Below are positions 34,360 through 43,677 of a stretch of 63,420 bases of DNA, piece after piece (the stretch's first letter is position 1; every line of letters begins with the position of its first letter). The stretch is taken from NCBI GenBank assembly GCA_028242535.1, contig JAOJYB010000006.1:1-63420 (forward strand). The letters run 5' to 3'. The stretch is from Candidatus Nitrosopelagicus sp. (lineage in GTDB: Archaea > Thermoproteota > Nitrososphaeria > Nitrososphaerales > Nitrosopumilaceae). A program made the position numbers and the translations under genes. The notes beneath the pieces were generated by a model. The model searched no databases. It was given only the letters and a program-made list of their open reading frames with translations, and was not told the DNA's origin.

Positions 34360-34414
34360 GGGATGATGAGACGGTGGCTGTATGATTTATGATTACAACA
34401 CTAAACTCTGACCA
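34360..34414 (+). ncRNA. C/D-box sRNA candidate
   Basis: This 55-base intergenic element has all four boxes at archaeal spacing. Box C is ATGATGA (34363-34369), D' is ATGA (34382-34385), C' is ATGATTA (34389-34395) and D is CTGA (34408-34411). The C-D' and C'-D spacers are both exactly 12 nt and would be the two guides for 2'-O-methylation. The D'-C' loop is 3 nt. It begins right at the stop of the dephospho-CoA kinase gene, so it may be cut from that mRNA. Targets were not determined. Confidence 0.6.
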
Positions 34415-34446
34415 TCTTTTACAATTTACCAAGTAACATTTGACAT

Positions 34447-34860
34447 TTGCCAATAAAGGACAAAATTTCAAAAATAACTATGAAGTTAGATGATGAACTT
34501 CGATTAGTAATATTGGAGAAAATAGGAATATACTCAAAAAGATTCTCAATTGATGAGCCACAGGTATTTCTTACAAATAAGGAGGTGTTGGCAGCTCCAA
34601 AGGAAATAACTGAAGGTCGCAGAACTACTGCTTACAAGTATTATGGAGTGTCATACTTGGAACAAAATTCAATTTTCATAAATGTAAAAAGAATCCCTGA
34701 CGACAAGACTTTGGAAAATACAATTGTTCATGAACTGATCCACCAGCGTTTTCCATATCTGAGTCATGGTAAACGATTCAACAAATTAGTCCGTCAGGGG
34801 TTGCGTGGAAAGGCATTTGATCCATATCAGAAAAGAAAATCTTCTAAATTCTCTTGTTGA
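34447..34860 (+). CDS. SprT/WLM-like zinc metalloprotein
   Basis: The 137-aa product contains the zinc protease motif HELIH (residues 98-102) with a third His ligand in LSHGKRF about nine residues on, the arrangement of minimal SprT/Wss1-like (gluzincin) domains. Before it lie RTTAYKYYGVSYLEQNSIF and FINVKRIPDD, two core strands and a loop. The C-terminus is basic (QKRKSSKFSC). Eukaryotic SprT-type proteases cleave DNA-protein crosslinks; a repair role here is inference only. Initiation is at TTG 34447; ATG 34480 would remove 11 residues. Confidence 0.75.
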   Translation: MPIKDKISKITMKLDDELRLVILEKIGIYSKRFSIDEPQVFLTNKEVLAAPKEITEGRRTTAYKYYGVSYLEQNSIFINVKRIPDDKTLENTIVHELIHQRFPYLSHGKRFNKLVRQGLRGKAFDPYQKRKSSKFSC

Positions 34861-34896
34861 TTTATATTCTCAAAACATTCGTTTTTCAAATATAAG

Positions 34897-36957
34897 ATGG
34901 CCATTCAAGATACATTTCCTTTACCTTTAGAGGTCATTTTACCTGTTATCGCAGCAATTGCTTCATTTACAGTTGCTGGAATATACACTGCTTGGGTTGC
35001 AAAACAAAAACCTGGTACAAAAGAAATGCTTGAAATCTCAGAAGCTGTAAGACAAGGAGCCGCAGCATTTTTGAGACGTGAAATGAGAATTATTATTCCA
35101 ATAGCTATTGGATTATCTGTTATTATTGGATTTTTTATTGGTGCATCAAACGGAATTGCATTTGCAGTTGGTGCAACACTTTCTGCAGTTGCAGGATTTA
35201 TTTCACTAAAAGTTACTGTAAAAGCTGCTGTTAGAGCAGCTAACGCAACAGGTTCGGGTTTGGGTAAAACATTTGCAATTGCCTTTAGAGGTGGTGCAAC
35301 TGTTGGTCTAGCAGTTCCTGCCATGGCACTAGTTGCAACAGCACTCCTGTACATGGTATTCCCAAACCCAATTACTATTGCTGGTGTTGGTATCGGTGCA
35401 AGTTTGATAGCATTATTCATTAGAATTGGCGGTGGAATATTTACAAAGGCTGCTGATATGGGTGCAGACTTAGTAGGAAAAGTAGAGGCGAACATTCCTG
35501 AGGATGATCCACGAAATCCTGCTACAATTGCTGATAATGTAGGTGATAATGTAGGCGATGCAGCAGGTATGGGTTCTGATGTTTACGAATCTTACATTGT
35601 AACAATTTTGGCATCATTATTAATCGCAGCATTAATTGGATCACCTGAAAACTTTGCATATCCTATCTTAATTGGTGCATCTGGATTAATCGCATCAATC
35701 ATCGGTACTGCTACAATTGGTACAAAACAAATCACGGATGTCATGAAACCGCTGAATATTTCATTTTACGTAACAGCTGCAATTGCAATTGCACTAAACT
35801 TTGCATTCACATACATAATTCTAGGTACTACTCCTATCGCATACGCCTTGTTTGGCTCTACTGTTATTGGTGTACTTCTAGTTCCAGTTATACAAAAAAT
35901 TACAGATTACTACACAAGCTCAAAATCAAAACCTGTTATAGAAATTTCTGAATCTGCAAAGTGGGGATATGCTTCACTTACACTCATGGGAATTATCAAA
36001 GGACTACAATCAACTGGACCATTTATGATTGCATTAGTTACAGCAATAATCATATCATTTGCTATCTGTTCTGCAGCCGCACCTGAAGGCTCTGACCCAT
36101 TACTTTATGGAATATTTGGTACTTCATTAACTGCAATGGCAATGCTAAGTCTAGCAGGAATCGTTCTTGCTATTGACGCATTTGGACCAATTGCAGATAA
36201 TGCAGGTGGTATTGTAGAAATGACTGAGATGGGTGCAGAAAATCGTAAAATTACTGATGAAATTGATGCAGTTGGAAATACTACAAAGGCTGTAACTAAA
36301 GGATTTGCGATTGCAAGTGCTGCATTAGCTGCATTGGCAATGATTCAAGCATTCCAATTTGAAGCAACACACTATTTTAGCGACATGGTAATTGATTATA
36401 GTTTATCGAATCCTTCAGTAATAGTAGGTCTTTTAGTTGGTGGATTAATTCCATTCATCATCACTGGTCAACTAATCAGTGGGGTAGAAAGAGCTGCAAA
36501 GAAAATGGTGGATGAAGTAAGAAGACAATTCAAGAATGATTCTGGAATTTTAGAGGGAACATCAAAGCCAGATTATGCAAAATGTGTTGATGTTGCTACC
36601 GTCGCATCATTAGGCGAACTATGGAAATCTGCATCAATTGCAGTAGCCGCACCAATTATTGTAGGAATCTTATTAGGTCCTTCTGCAGTTGCAGGTCTCT
36701 TGATGGGAGCTGTTGTAACTGGAATTTATCTTGCATACCACTTGGCAAACACTGGTGGTGCATGGGATAACGCAAAGAAACTCATTGAAATGAGAGGTGA
36801 GAAAGGTACTGAAGAACACAAAGTCGCAGTTGTAGGTGATATTATTGGTGATCCTTACAAAGATACAGCCGGTCCTGCACTAAACACTGTGATCAAACTC
36901 TTAAACACAATTGCAATCGTATTCGTACCTGTCTTCTTTGCAATTATTGTATTATAG
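34897..36957 (+). CDS. hppA: Membrane H+-translocating pyrophosphatase, K+-independent type
   Basis: The enzyme hydrolyses pyrophosphate and pumps protons across the membrane. The 686-aa product has about 15-16 hydrophobic helices and the substrate site DNVGDNVGDAAGMGSDVYESY (acidic residues near 210-230), DAFGPIADNAGGI and a C-terminal GDIIGDPYKDTAGPALN motif. At residue 463, in the segment GNTTKAVTKG, Lys replaces the Ala found in K+-requiring forms, and Lys there is the established marker of K+-independent H+ pumps. The start at 34897 leaves a short N-terminus before the first helix. It fits a respiration chain that saves energy from biosynthetic pyrophosphate. Confidence 0.96.
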   Translation: MAIQDTFPLPLEVILPVIAAIASFTVAGIYTAWVAKQKPGTKEMLEISEAVRQGAAAFLRREMRIIIPIAIGLSVIIGFFIGASNGIAFAVGATLSAVAGFISLKVTVKAAVRAANATGSGLGKTFAIAFRGGATVGLAVPAMALVATALLYMVFPNPITIAGVGIGASLIALFIRIGGGIFTKAADMGADLVGKVEANIPEDDPRNPATIADNVGDNVGDAAGMGSDVYESYIVTILASLLIAALIGSPENFAYPILIGASGLIASIIGTATIGTKQITDVMKPLNISFYVTAAIAIALNFAFTYIILGTTPIAYALFGSTVIGVLLVPVIQKITDYYTSSKSKPVIEISESAKWGYASLTLMGIIKGLQSTGPFMIALVTAIIISFAICSAAAPEGSDPLLYGIFGTSLTAMAMLSLAGIVLAIDAFGPIADNAGGIVEMTEMGAENRKITDEIDAVGNTTKAVTKGFAIASAALAALAMIQAFQFEATHYFSDMVIDYSLSNPSVIVGLLVGGLIPFIITGQLISGVERAAKKMVDEVRRQFKNDSGILEGTSKPDYAKCVDVATVASLGELWKSASIAVAAPIIVGILLGPSAVAGLLMGAVVTGIYLAYHLANTGGAWDNAKKLIEMRGEKGTEEHKVAVVGDIIGDPYKDTAGPALNTVIKLLNTIAIVFVPVFFAIIVL

Positions 36958-36961
36958 ATAA

Positions 36962-36984
36962 TTTAGAAAAATAAAATAAAAAAA
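36962..36984 (-). terminator. T-rich terminator of the DUF2024 gene
   Basis: On the minus strand the 23 bases after the DUF2024 stop consist of T-runs (CTTTTTTTATTTTATTTTT) without a hairpin, the form of an archaeal poly-T terminator. The plus-strand pyrophosphatase gene has no T-run in this gap. Confidence 0.4.
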
Positions 36985-36994
36985 GATTATAGAA

Positions 36995-37255
36995 TTAACA
37001 GCCTTCCATCTTTTGGATGAAATAGCCTTTTTCTTTAATCTCAGTTTCTACTGGTTCTGGGGCACCTTGTGTGTGACAGAATTGGCATTCCTCTCCTGTT
37101 ACAGTTGCGCCGTCTTCACCAACAGTTGCTAGCCATTCTTTTGCAAATGCAATTGCTTGATCATGATCTTGCTTATCGGTGATAACATCGAAATGCATGG
37201 TATGACCATCTTTGGCTTTAACATAAGTGTCGTAGACGTGTATGTCCATGTTCAT
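36995..37255 (-). CDS. DUF2024 family protein
   Basis: The 86-aa product matches the DUF2024 family in the segment DIHVYDTYVKAKDGHTMHFDV (residues 4-24) and in the C-terminal Cys motif ECQFCHTQGAPEPVE with CxxC and His. The protein is small, soluble and probably a beta-alpha fold with a metal site; its function is unknown. The start may be Met3 (37249), which places DIHVYDTYV at the N-terminus as in homologues. It stands between the pyrophosphatase gene (convergent) and the JAMM protease gene (same strand, 24-base gap). Confidence 0.85.
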   Translation of the reverse strand: MNMDIHVYDTYVKAKDGHTMHFDVITDKQDHDQAIAFAKEWLATVGEDGATVTGEECQFCHTQGAPEPVETEIKEKGYFIQKMEGC

Positions 37256-37279
37256 GATGCAAAATTAGTTCTATTTAAT

Positions 37280-37690
37280 TTATGACTCTGTTATTGGGAT
37301 TTGTTTCACGTTCTCATTTTCTAAAACGAAGCAATTCATCTCTCCTGTTATGCCTGAATAAATTATCCATGGGAATGGATTAACTCTCATGAATTTCTTG
37401 TCTGTTTCTGAAGGTCGTGCTTCTGATTCTGGGTGTGAATGAAAAATACAAACTATCTCCATGTTTATTTCCTTTGATATTTGATCTACTTCAAATTCCT
37501 TATCTGGTGAAATTGTAAATGTAACTTTAGACTTTGAAATATTTTCAGTTAAGAATACTTTGTTTACAGTCCAGTTTTCATCACTTTCATCTCCAACTAG
37601 AATTGCACAAGATTCGTATGGCTTTTCTGCTTCTGCATACTTTGCCAATTTTTGCTTATCTATTTCTGATAAAATTATGGATTTCTTCAC
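37280..37690 (-). CDS. JAMM/MPN-domain metalloprotease (Rpn11-like)
   Basis: The 136-aa product has the JAMM zinc site: HSHP followed by ESEARPSETD (HxHx9-10SxxD), with a conserved Glu in KPYESCAILVG. Archaeal JAMM proteins remove ubiquitin-like SAMP modifiers from proteins. I choose the GTG at 37690 because the fold starts at KKSIILSEIDK and because this codon lies 5 bases after the stop of the cupredoxin gene; the frame itself is open to 37753. Coupling with the cupredoxin gene is likely by proximity. The substrate is unknown. Confidence 0.85.
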   Translation of the reverse strand: MKKSIILSEIDKQKLAKYAEAEKPYESCAILVGDESDENWTVNKVFLTENISKSKVTFTISPDKEFEVDQISKEINMEIVCIFHSHPESEARPSETDKKFMRVNPFPWIIYSGITGEMNCFVLENENVKQIPITES

Positions 37691-37695
37691 TATTG

Positions 37696-38499
37696 TTATT
37701 CTACAGACTCTTCTATAATTATTGTTGAGACCATCCATGGGTGCACAATACACATGTATTCATATGTTCCAAGATCCAATTTGTTAGTATCCAATTTGTA
37801 AGAGTCTCCTGCATTTAATAATCCTGTATCAAATGTTTCACCAAAATCAACTGAACTTGTTGCAGTATGTGATACTGCATCATCATTCATCCATTCAATA
37901 ATGTGACCTTTTGAAACTTTTGCTTCATCTGGTTCATAGTCTGGAGCACCTTGTTCTGCTGAGTTTGCTAAAATTGAAATTGTAAACATTGGTCCTTCTG
38001 GAATGGCCTTTACCATCTCTTCTATTTCTTCTACTTCACTAGATATTAGATATGGATTTGGTTCTTGAAAACCAAATGTTATGTAAAGTCCAATTCCTGC
38101 ACCAAACGCAAGAATAAAAATCACTCCAACTGGTTTTGCATATGTTGGTACTTTCATTGCCAAGTATGAAATTACAATTGCTGGAATTGCAATCATAATT
38201 AATAACCCTACAAATGTTGGTAACGTTGAATTTTCTGTCATGGTTGTTGCAAATGTACCAAATCCTAGAGAAATTGAAATGATTGTTAATGCTGTTGCTT
38301 TGGCTCGATTCGATGTTGAAATTCCTCCTTCCAAAAGACCTGCGGTGATAATTATTAATCCAAACATGAAAAGTAATCCAGTTAATGCATGCATTCCATC
38401 AACGAATGTGTGGGCAATTCCAGAATATGATGTAACTAAGCCTGCAAGTCCGATTGCAGTAAGTCCTCCGCCTGGCATAATTAGATCCCAATTACTCAA
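37696..38499 (-). CDS. Polytopic membrane protein with C-terminal cupredoxin domain
   Basis: The 267-aa product has about five hydrophobic helices in residues 1-148 and a plastocyanin-like domain at about 170-265. The type-1 copper ligands are visible: His in DAVSHTATS, then Cys, His and Met in YMCIVHPWM. The cupredoxin lies outside the membrane and likely shuttles electrons in the copper-rich respiratory chain of ammonia oxidisers. A direct partner cannot be named. It diverges from ctaB, the heme O synthase gene, and is followed by the JAMM protease gene. Confidence 0.9.
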   Translation of the reverse strand: MSNWDLIMPGGGLTAIGLAGLVTSYSGIAHTFVDGMHALTGLLFMFGLIIITAGLLEGGISTSNRAKATALTIISISLGFGTFATTMTENSTLPTFVGLLIMIAIPAIVISYLAMKVPTYAKPVGVIFILAFGAGIGLYITFGFQEPNPYLISSEVEEIEEMVKAIPEGPMFTISILANSAEQGAPDYEPDEAKVSKGHIIEWMNDDAVSHTATSSVDFGETFDTGLLNAGDSYKLDTNKLDLGTYEYMCIVHPWMVSTIIIEESVE

Positions 38500-38590
38500 T
38501 TCTGCTTTGATGCTTTCAGAGTATTATTTTATCCTTATGTAACAAAGTAGATCGTCTATTAGAAGGGAATAAATTCGATAAATCAAAAAT

Positions 38591-39472
38591 GTGTGTATAT
38601 TGGGAATAAAAGAAATAATTGAAATCTCAAAACCAAGAATTGTCATTCTTCTCGTAATTACTGCGGTAACCTCCATGTATGCTGCAAGCAAATTGATTGG
38701 ACCTGAATTGGATACTTGGGGATTAATTCATATCATTATTGCTGGTGGTTTGGCATCAGCTGGTTCGAGCGCATTGAATCACTACTATGACCGTGATATT
38801 GATCCATTGATGACACGAACAAGTACTAGACCAATTCCTTCTGGAAGAATTAAACCAAATTCTGTTTTGATTTATGGTTTGACAGTAAGTGTAATTTCTG
38901 TAGTGTATGGTGCATTGGCATTAAATTTTGTTTCAGCATTTTTTATCGCGCTTGGAATATTTTTCTATGTAATAATTTATACCGCATGGCTTAAGCGATT
39001 AAATTCATCAAATATTGTAATTGGTGGCTTTGCTGGAAGTGCAGCATCGATGGCTGGTTGGTCTGCTGCAACAGGTTCTATGGATGTTTTGGGATTTTTG
39101 ATTGGATTTCTTGTTTTTGTATGGACACCTTCCCATTTCTGGTGTCTTGCAATGAAAATGAAAGATGAATATTCTGCAGCCAAAGTTCCAATGCTTCCAG
39201 TTTTAATTGGAATGGAAAAAACATCAAAATATATTCTAATTAATACTCTAATCTTACTTCCTTATTCATTAATGCTTTATGCGTTTGGATTGGGTCTTGT
39301 TTATACTGTAATTGCAGCTGCATCTGGTGCACTTATGCTTGTTTATCATTACAAACTAACAAAATTACCTACTTCCGAATTTGCATGGAAAGCATACAAA
39401 GTTACTGCTCCTTATCTGACAATAATTTTCTTGGCTGTTGCATTAGATGCAGCTTTTCACTTTAGATTTTAA
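38591..39472 (+). CDS. ctaB: Protoheme IX farnesyltransferase (heme O synthase)
   Basis: CtaB attaches a farnesyl group to protoheme IX for heme-copper oxidases. The 293-aa UbiA-family membrane protein has about nine helices and the two Asp-rich motifs: NHYYDRDIDPLMTRT and the second around LAMKMKDEYSAAKVPMLP. SKPRIVILLVIT near the N-terminus is also conserved. The start is GTG 38591; TTG 38600 is an alternative that lies at better distance from a GAATAAATT element. It diverges from the cupredoxin gene, consistent with a joint role in terminal oxidase function. Confidence 0.94.
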   Translation: MCILGIKEIIEISKPRIVILLVITAVTSMYAASKLIGPELDTWGLIHIIIAGGLASAGSSALNHYYDRDIDPLMTRTSTRPIPSGRIKPNSVLIYGLTVSVISVVYGALALNFVSAFFIALGIFFYVIIYTAWLKRLNSSNIVIGGFAGSAASMAGWSAATGSMDVLGFLIGFLVFVWTPSHFWCLAMKMKDEYSAAKVPMLPVLIGMEKTSKYILINTLILLPYSLMLYAFGLGLVYTVIAAASGALMLVYHYKLTKLPTSEFAWKAYKVTAPYLTIIFLAVALDAAFHFRF

Positions 39473-39478
39473 TTTTTT

Positions 39479-39769
39479 TTATGAACTAGGAAAACTAGCT
39501 TCATAGTCTTTTTCTTCTGCTTCTTTTATCTGTTCTTCATACTTATCTTCTTCAATTTTTTTAGTTACGGCTTCAATTCGTTTACTATCTTTTGTTACCC
39601 ATGATACAGAAATTAATCCCATTATCTCTAAATCTAACAAGACTTTGTTGAATTTACTTTCAGTAATTACTGTACCATCTTTTACAAGTAATTTTTGAAG
39701 TTCTTTATCAGTAAAGTTTTCCTTTTGCTTGATTATCTCTAATACATGATTTCTTATTGGAATTACCAT
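39479..39769 (-). CDS. Small winged-helix-like protein downstream of Cdc48
   Basis: The 96-aa product has a helical N-terminal half with the pattern VLEIIKQKENFTDKELQKLL and SKFNKVLLDLEIMGLISVSW, consistent with a winged-helix fold. The tail is very acidic and Lys/Glu-rich (EEDKYEEQIKEAEEKDYE). It follows the Cdc48 gene by 7 bases and probably shares its transcript. The function is unknown; it could be a DNA- or protein-binding partner of the segregase. Confidence 0.6.
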   Translation of the reverse strand: MVIPIRNHVLEIIKQKENFTDKELQKLLVKDGTVITESKFNKVLLDLEIMGLISVSWVTKDSKRIEAVTKKIEEDKYEEQIKEAEEKDYEASFPSS

Positions 39770-39776
39770 ATCAAAT

Positions 39777-41951
39777 CTAACCGTAAAACGTTTTGTCAGC
39801 CTCTCGTGGAATTATGCTTGATGCACCTTCTTTAATCTTCTCATACCATGTTTCTACTTCTTTTGTAATTGATGGTCTTACGTTTTTCAATCCTGCAGCA
39901 AAATCCTTACTTGAAATTTCTTTAGCGTTATTTTGCATTGCTTCGACTGCAGCCTCTCTACACAATGATGCTAAATCTGCACCTGAGTAATTTTGTGTCG
40001 CAACTGAAATTTCATCCAAATCCACATCTTTGGATAATGGCATATTGTCTGTTAATATTTTGATAATTTCTAAACGACCTTTCTCGTCTGGTGGATTAAC
40101 AAACACATTCAAGTCTAATCTTCCTGTTCGTAGCATTGAATTGTCAATTAAATCTGGTCTATTGGTTATTCCAATGATTACAACTCTTGATGTTGTTCCT
40201 TCTTCCATTTCTGTTAACATTTGGCTAAGTATATTTTCTCCAATTCCTCCTCCTCCTTCTTCATTTTTCATTTTTGCCAATGAATCTAACTCATCAAAAA
40301 TTATTACACATGGTGATGCTGCTTTTGCTTTTCTAAAAATCTCTCTAAGAGCTTTTTCTGACTCACCTACCCATTTTGATAATATTTCTGGTCCTCGTAC
40401 AAGAATCATGTTTCCTCCACTTTCAGTAGCTAACGCTCTTGCCAAAATGGTCTTTCCGCATCCGGGTGGACCATATAGCAATGCACCTCTTGGTGGTTTT
40501 ATTCCCATTTTACTAAATTTATCAGGATTATTCATTGCAACTATTAAATTATCTTGAAGAGTACGTTTTGATTCTTCCAATCCGCCAACGTCTTCCCAGA
40601 ACACCTTTGAGCGTTCAACATAGAACTCTCTCATTGCTGTAGGAATCACTTCGTGCATTGCATCGTAAAAATCTATTATCTTCACTTCCATTGATTGGAG
40701 AATTTTTGCAGGAATTTTTTCTGTTTCCAAATCAATTTCTGGTAAATATCTTCTAATTGATCTTATTGCTGCTTCTCTACACAATGATTTCATATCTGCA
40801 CCTGTATAACCATGTAATTCTGATGCAAGACTTTTCAAATCCACATCATCTCCAATTGGCATTCCTCTTGTGTGGATTTGCATAACCTCTAATCGTCCAT
40901 CTGCATTAGGAACTGAAATTTCCATTTCTCTGTCAAATCTTCCTGGTCTTCTTAATGCAGGATCAACACTATCTGGTCTGTTCGTTGCACCCAATACCAC
41001 AACATTTCCTCTATCTGTTAACCCATCCATTAATGCAAGTAATTGAGCTACAACTCTTTTTTCAACATCCCCGTATGCCTCTTCTCTCTTTGGAGCAATT
41101 GCATCAATTTCATCTATGAAAATCATGCTTGGTGAATTTTCTTTTGCTTCCTTGAAAATATCTCGAAGTTTTGCTTCTGTTTCACCATAATATTTGTTCA
41201 TGATTTCTGGACCATTGATTGAATACATTGTTGCTTCAGATTCACTTGCTAAAACTTTGGCAAGTAATGTTTTACCACATCCTGGTGGTCCATACAATAG
41301 GATTCCACTATGGGGTTCAATTCCTAGTCTTACAAATAGCTCAGGATGTCGTAATGGCAATTCTACTATTTCTCGCATTACCTTAATTTCTTCTTGCAGC
41401 CCTCCAACTTCTTCATATGTGATTCTTGATTTCTTATCTTCAGATACTTCTGATAAAATTGTAAGGTTTGTAGTACGTTCAATACGCACTACACCTTTAG
41501 GAGAAATTTTATCAATCTTAAAGTCCATTGCATTTCCAAGAATCATAACAGAAATCTCATCACTATGACTTAATGGCAAACCTTTCAATCTGTTTTTTAC
41601 AAAATCAGTAAATTCTTTATCAACCGTAACTCGATCTACTACTGGCATTAGAGTAACTGCTTTGGCAGGTTTTATCATAATTTTCTTAATCTCAACGACA
41701 TCACTTAGTGCAACTCCTAAATTTTTTCTTGTCTGACCATCAATTCTTATAGTATCTGGATATTTTTCATCCTCATCAGTTGGCCATACAATTGCACATG
41801 TTGATTTTTTTGAATCAATCTGAATTACATCTCCTGGTGTAACTTGAAGATAATCCATTGCATCTGGACCAATTCGTGCTCTCTTTTTCCCAATATCTCT
41901 TTGTTTTGCTTCTCCCACTCTCATTTGTAGTGGGTCGACATTTCGTGTCAA
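39777..41951 (-). CDS. cdc48: Cdc48/VCP-type AAA+ ATPase
   Basis: Cdc48 unfolds or extracts proteins from complexes in the cytoplasm, often for the proteasome. The 724-aa product has the N domain (residues about 1-185, double-psi barrel plus 4-strand part), then two AAA modules. Both Walker A motifs read GPPGCGKT, near residues 220 and 492. The Walker B motifs are [11 protein letters not shown] and [10 protein letters not shown], and both modules have Arg fingers ([10 protein letters not shown] and MLRTGRLD). The C-terminus lacks a hydrophobic HbYX motif and ends in KTFYG. It is in a run with EF1-beta upstream and the winged-helix protein downstream. Confidence 0.97.
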   Translation of the reverse strand: MTRNVDPLQMRVGEAKQRDIGKKRARIGPDAMDYLQVTPGDVIQIDSKKSTCAIVWPTDEDEKYPDTIRIDGQTRKNLGVALSDVVEIKKIMIKPAKAVTLMPVVDRVTVDKEFTDFVKNRLKGLPLSHSDEISVMILGNAMDFKIDKISPKGVVRIERTTNLTILSEVSEDKKSRITYEEVGGLQEEIKVMREIVELPLRHPELFVRLGIEPHSGILLYGPPGCGKTLLAKVLASESEATMYSINGPEIMNKYYGETEAKLRDIFKEAKENSPSMIFIDEIDAIAPKREEAYGDVEKRVVAQLLALMDGLTDRGNVVVLGATNRPDSVDPALRRPGRFDREMEISVPNADGRLEVMQIHTRGMPIGDDVDLKSLASELHGYTGADMKSLCREAAIRSIRRYLPEIDLETEKIPAKILQSMEVKIIDFYDAMHEVIPTAMREFYVERSKVFWEDVGGLEESKRTLQDNLIVAMNNPDKFSKMGIKPPRGALLYGPPGCGKTILARALATESGGNMILVRGPEILSKWVGESEKALREIFRKAKAASPCVIIFDELDSLAKMKNEEGGGGIGENILSQMLTEMEEGTTSRVVIIGITNRPDLIDNSMLRTGRLDLNVFVNPPDEKGRLEIIKILTDNMPLSKDVDLDEISVATQNYSGADLASLCREAAVEAMQNNAKEISSKDFAAGLKNVRPSITKEVETWYEKIKEGASSIIPREADKTFYG

Positions 41952-41959
41952 CTAATCTC

Positions 41960-42241
41960 CTATTTCATATCCACTGACATGCGGCTCATATTAAGCACTT
42001 CAAATTCACTGACACCTTCGACAGATTTAACGGAATTTTCTAAAGAATCCATCTGTCCTTCGGCGTCATCTAATGTGAATTCTGCTTTGATAAATTCTAA
42101 TCCAAAGGCTAATGGCTCTTTTGTATATCTACGCATCTCTATATCGTTTTTTAGATTCGATTTTATTTCTTCAACTAATTTGTCCAAATCAATTTCTGTT
42201 CCTGTAGGAAGTATCTTTACGATTAAAAGTAGTTTTGCCAA
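41960..42241 (-). CDS. Elongation factor 1-beta (aEF1B)
   Basis: aEF1-beta exchanges GDP for GTP on aEF1A during translation elongation. The 93-aa product has the alpha-beta plait with [18 protein letters not shown] at the N-terminus, [27 protein letters not shown] in the middle and the C-terminal [18 protein letters not shown], all typical for the archaeal family. It is 3 bases downstream of a zinc-finger gene and 8 bases upstream of Cdc48. Confidence 0.95.
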   Translation of the reverse strand: MAKLLLIVKILPTGTEIDLDKLVEEIKSNLKNDIEMRRYTKEPLAFGLEFIKAEFTLDDAEGQMDSLENSVKSVEGVSEFEVLNMSRMSVDMK

Positions 42242-42244
42242 TTT

Positions 42245-42436
42245 CTAAGGTCCTGAAAAGCCACATGAATTGCATGAATATGCAGCTGCGGCTTCTCTAC
42301 AACTTCCACATCTCCAGATTAATTCAGCATTACACTCTGGACAGTTAAATTTAACATTCTTGTCCCCTGGCATGATATGTCTATTACATCCATTACATAT
42401 CGGTAGTGAAATACTTGAAGACATATTGAAATCCAC
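42245..42436 (-). CDS. Small zinc-finger protein (HVO_2753-like)
   Basis: The product of up to 63 aa has four Cys pairs: CNGC, CPEC, CGSC and CNSC, enough for two zinc sites in a rubredoxin-like double zinc ribbon. It ends in SCNSCGFSGP, the family-type C-terminus. Such proteins are widespread in archaea and sit next to aEF1-beta in many genomes. The likely start is Met5 (42424), close to the first CNGC. Function is unknown; a ribosome-linked role is suggested by the neighbour. Confidence 0.88.
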   Translation of the reverse strand: MDFNMSSSISLPICNGCNRHIMPGDKNVKFNCPECNAELIWRCGSCREAAAAYSCNSCGFSGP

Positions 42437-42467
42437 TCTGTTAGGAATTTATATCTTCCTTGGAATC

Positions 42468-43610
42468 TTAGGCTTTATTTTGAACAAGTCTCTTAATTTC
42501 TCCTCCAATCAATGCTTGCATTGTATTGAAAGAACCCTTCATACCTAGTAATCTAAGAATTGAACTTGTATGAAAATCAAAATCTTCTTTGTTTGAAATA
42601 TCTTCTTCAATCTCCGGTGTAATGGAATTAAATAATTTGTTTACTGTATTGTTATCCAATCTGGCGAGTATTTTTCTTGCAAGATTTTGTTTCTCAAATT
42701 CTTTTCCAAATTTCTTTCTCCATTGTTTCTCATAATTTATCAATAATGATGAATTACCCGTTTTCAATGCTTCTGAAATTGCTTTGCCAGCCATAATTCC
42801 TGCCATTCCACATGAAAAAATACCTCCGGCTGTTGTAGGTTTTGCTTGTCCTGCTGCATCACCTACAATTAGTGTATCATCTTCCACAAAATTCTTTATT
42901 GGTCCTTTTATCCAGATGGGTGCAAATATTTTTCTAATTGTTGAAAAATCACCTTTAGATTTTAGAAATTCGTCTATTCTGGCTTCAGTATTAATCCCTT
43001 TACCTGATACCCCAATTTTTCCTACTCCTTCTCCAGATGGAATAACCCATGCAAAAAATTCTGGATACTTCTCTTGATCAAAATATAGTTCTACCTGACC
43101 TTTCTTAATCCAGTCTGCATACACTTCATATTGTGCTGTTAGTAAAATTCCATCTCTGTCTTTATTGACTAATCTTGAAACTCCTCTACAATCTATAAAG
43201 AATTTACATTCTATGTCTCCATTTGATGTTTTTACTCCATTACTATTCTTCTTTAGAAAACTAGTCTTTACAGAAATTTTAGCACCGTTATCTCTTGCTT
43301 GTCTTGATGCCTGTTTATCTAATTCCCTTCTGTTTATAACAACTATTTGTTGTTTTTTTGAATTTATACTAATTTCTTTTCCTTCTGGAGAGAAGATCTT
43401 TGCACATTCTATTTCACTATCAAATGTTTTTGGTGATGGCTCTATACCTAATTCTTTTAATGCATTTTTACTAACTAATCCTCCACAATGTTCTGGACTT
43501 CCAACCTCAAACCCTTCTTCTAAAACCAAAACTGAATGACCATTTTTTGCAATCTCTCTAGCCGCTAGAAGTCCTGAAATACTTCCTCCTGCAACAACTG
43601 CATCATACAT
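42468..43610 (-). CDS. Geranylgeranyl reductase family FAD-dependent protein
   Basis: These flavoproteins saturate the isoprenoid chains of archaeal membrane lipids or related compounds. The 380-aa product has the FAD motif VVAGGSISGLLAAREIAKNG at the N-terminus, LVLEEGFEVG after the second strand, GDIECKFFIDCRG, WVIPSGEGVGKIGVSG and the second FAD contact DDTLIVGDAAGQAKPTTAGGI. The size fits the family (about 380-400 aa). It is the first gene of the minus-strand run that leads to the zinc-finger protein, aEF1-beta and Cdc48, and it diverges from pth2. Confidence 0.92.
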   Translation of the reverse strand: MYDAVVAGGSISGLLAAREIAKNGHSVLVLEEGFEVGSPEHCGGLVSKNALKELGIEPSPKTFDSEIECAKIFSPEGKEISINSKKQQIVVINRRELDKQASRQARDNGAKISVKTSFLKKNSNGVKTSNGDIECKFFIDCRGVSRLVNKDRDGILLTAQYEVYADWIKKGQVELYFDQEKYPEFFAWVIPSGEGVGKIGVSGKGINTEARIDEFLKSKGDFSTIRKIFAPIWIKGPIKNFVEDDTLIVGDAAGQAKPTTAGGIFSCGMAGIMAGKAISEALKTGNSSLLINYEKQWRKKFGKEFEKQNLARKILARLDNNTVNKLFNSITPEIEEDISNKEDFDFHTSSILRLLGMKGSFNTMQALIGGEIKRLVQNKA

Positions 43611-43677
43611 GCATATCTAGAAACTTTTTTGGTATTTGAATTGTAACGTTTATCATCAACTTGAATAATTATTTTGT

